DNA of 64,000 nucleotides from Allacma fusca (lineage: Eukaryota; Arthropoda; Collembola; Symphypleona; Sminthuridae): the NCBI GenBank assembly GCA_947179485.1, contig OX359248.1, positions 50,726,386-50,790,385 of the forward strand, written 5' to 3'. Made by a program: the position numbers and the translations under genes. Position 1 is the first letter of the stretch; every line of letters starts with the position of its first letter. The notes below the pieces were generated by a model. That model was not told the DNA's origin. It was given only the letters and a program-made list of their open reading frames with translations, and did no database searches. Of this stretch, positions 61,938-64,000 are shown piece by piece.

Positions 61938-64000
61938 CTGTTCATTACCTGTTTCCCCACAATGTTCTTGTAACTACCATCATTTACAAGTTCGACGCCA
62001 ATGTTAAGCTGACTTTTGTACCTTCACGCCCGAAATACTAATTAAAACTTCTTACTTTGAACAGGGGAGGTGCCCTCAGTATGCACACACATGTCGATGG
62101 CTAAGAAACAAAATTAAGTGATCCCAAGCGGAGATAAAAGCAAAAGTGAAGGTGTGAAACATCAAGAACAAAAAGTGAGCACCAGCCCTCATTACAAGCA
62201 GATCTTCTCTTTGCATCTTAGCGAGAGATGCAATTTGTAAGGTGTAATTATTTGGAACGTGGAACCAATAGTAGAACACAAGTTTCTACATGAGCTACCA
62301 TATGACTCTGTACTATTTGTATATTTTTTCCCTTGCTTCTTTGGAAGTTCAATGAGTAATTTGTACACCTCACACGCTCAGTCAGACGATAGCGTCATTT
62401 TGTTCACAGTAGGAATTAAATATTTTATGTAAAGAAATTGGGAACTCCGCACATCATTTGTCATCTCAATGCTGAGAAAAAGTGCAGGGGTATTTACAAA
62501 CAGTGAAATGCTACTACTGTAATATGTTTATATTTACATCTTCTATATGCCACCAATAACCTCATCTGGACGTCAAGTACAGAAATAATGCTTGTCGAAA
62601 TTATTTAGACAAATCTCAAGTGAACATCCAACATCCTATATATTATTAATAGTGTTTGCTGCAATTCGAGGAAGGAAAGCTTTTTGTGAAGTATATGTGA
62701 AACCTGCGTTCTGAAAGCTATGCGTAGAAAAAAAGAACTGAATGAATATGACACTGTATATATGTACAAGAGTAAGAACTTAATGACAATTTTATCACTT
62801 GCTCCTGCACCCATCCTACACCACCAGGCATTGTTTCTCAGCATGGCTCAAAGCAAAAGGTAAAGGTACTCACGAAGGGGTTTTGATTTACACATGGTAC
62901 TCCATACTATTTGCAGAACAGAGCTGAGATACGTTATATCATGTCACTTGCTTCCAAGGTAAGTATATAAGTAATACTAAACGCAGAATCCGTTGGAAAG
63001 TATTGCGAGAGAGTACCAATGCAAAAGACGAGATTTAAGAAGAGCAGGGTATGGCTGCTCCCCCAAAGTTTACCTGTCCCAACAATTCTTCCTTGAGGCT
63101 GCCTCTTTTGCCAGATGAAAAAAAAATCCATGGAAAAAACTGATGGAGAGTCTTTGCAAGGCTTGTGTGTATTTGCCTGTGTGAGAGAGGCAGGAGCTGT
63201 GTAGCTACTCACACAAGTGTAGTACATGTGGCTACCAAAGTTGAAGGTTGAGAAGGGCATTTTTGTCGTCTAAAATATTGTAAGTGGCTGGACCAGATTA
63301 ATTACATATTTAATTATAAAATTACATACATTTTTTTTGTGTAGAAAGTAACCTCCGCTCATTGTATTACGCTGTATGTTATATATGTGCGTGTACAATT
63401 TCCGTACACTTGATCTTATTTACGACAACAGAGACAATATTTATCAGGTACTTAGGAACTTACTATTGATAACAATTTGACGATAGCTAGCTTCTCACAT
63501 GGGTATTACTCCATTCCAAGGAACACGCAATTTACAAATTATAGTGATAACGTTCTAATTTAAAATTCTTCTGTATGTGCTCCGCACCAAGATCTTCTTG
63601 TTTCGTCTCTACGATCCCACCTTTAAAACTTGGTTTCTTTCTAACCCATAACACTTGTGGTACACCAAAATCTCAGAATATTTGAGGAATTTTTGTTGAT
63701 ATTACTACTCCTAGAATATATTATCCCTATATTAAACAGCAGCGAGAGAGAGAAAGACAGGTGCTTTGGCAAACCCCCTGAATTTTATTACATGGTTCAA
63801 ATATTGAACTAGTCTTCCGGCATTACAGGGAACGTTTTTTGCGTAAGTATTAAATATTTACTCATGTTCTTTCTTGTAGAGAACATATATGTAACTATAA
63901 AAATACTCACTTGAAAAGTATCAAGGGAGAAGTGAAGGATGAAAATTACACCTTTTTTAAAGTTGTTTTAGTGTAAAATATTATTGTTCACTAACTCCAG
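61938..64000. other. Intergenic DNA to the window end
   Basis: A 108-codon minus-strand frame at 62934-63260 has no recognisable motif. A short GA-rich run occurs at about 63743-63760. Nothing else supported. Confidence 0.45.

Noticed and set aside
62934-63260. 108-codon minus-strand frame near the right end
   Set aside because: Composition looks like translated non-coding DNA; no domain, splice partner or signal peptide recognised.

Overview
The window is eukaryotic nuclear DNA, most likely from an arthropod. Its long genes are cut by short GT-AG introns with AT-rich surroundings, and the proteins belong to animal families: a cation-chloride cotransporter, an FGD-type RhoGEF and a ZNFX1-like zinc-finger protein. 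A springtail or a related AT-rich arthropod would fit, but nothing here fixes the order or species. There are no bacterial operon features, no convincing tRNA or rRNA genes and no CRISPR array.

Layout. At 1-14.1 kb there is one intronless gene on the minus strand (a secreted, probably GPI-anchored VWA protein with a threonine-rich mucin-like stalk, 5429-7750). It lies among a dense cluster of short non-autonomous transposons, a 21-bp/7-bp satellite and a degraded reverse-transcriptase fragment. At 15.9-21.8 kb a 16-exon plus-strand gene encodes a complete 1050-residue SLC12 Na-(K)-Cl cotransporter with a SPAK/OSR1 docking motif. At 23.1-32.9 kb a convergent minus-strand gene of four coding exons encodes an unrecognised, largely disordered protein of about 2259 residues with polyproline runs and acidic tyrosine motifs. 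About 14 kb without a recognisable gene follows (32.9-46.8 kb, with microsatellites). From about 46.9 or 48.7 kb to 55.3 kb a plus-strand gene encodes an FGD5/FGD6-like RhoGEF (DH-PH-FYVE-PH). A small intronless Gln/Gly/Met-rich gene (56.2-56.7 kb) and a 9-exon gene (57.3-61.4 kb) follow on the same strand. The last encodes a shortened ZNFX1 relative: it keeps the NFX1 fingers, the C-terminal region and the RZ finger, but only a decayed second RecA lobe of the helicase. The rest, to 64 kb, is intergenic.

Exon joins were worked out by hand from splice consensus and reading phase. For the SLC12 gene, the large disordered protein and the ZNFX1-like gene, all exon phases agree and the summed coding length is an exact multiple of three. 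For FGD the first exon is uncertain.

Two observations stand out. First, five short elements in the first 12.5 kb (45-230, 895-1418, 2299-3121, 11307-11773, 12026-12511) each have an 8-bp target duplication and are filled with repeats of one short 'keyword', a different one in each element (GTCCCG, GGTTTAAACC, CGGGC/GTACGGG, GGTCTGGTCC, TTCAG/CTGAA). This is the architecture expected of hAT-type non-autonomous elements whose internal repeats are transposase-binding sites, here in an exaggerated form with five unlike keywords side by side. Second, the ZNFX1-like protein has lost its helicase motor but kept all its RNA- and ubiquitin-related zinc fingers, which suggests a non-helicase paralogue of an RNA-surveillance and immunity factor. 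The genes do not form an obvious pathway. SLC12 and FGD have roles in ion transport and actin/Cdc42 signalling that are independent as far as the sequence shows.
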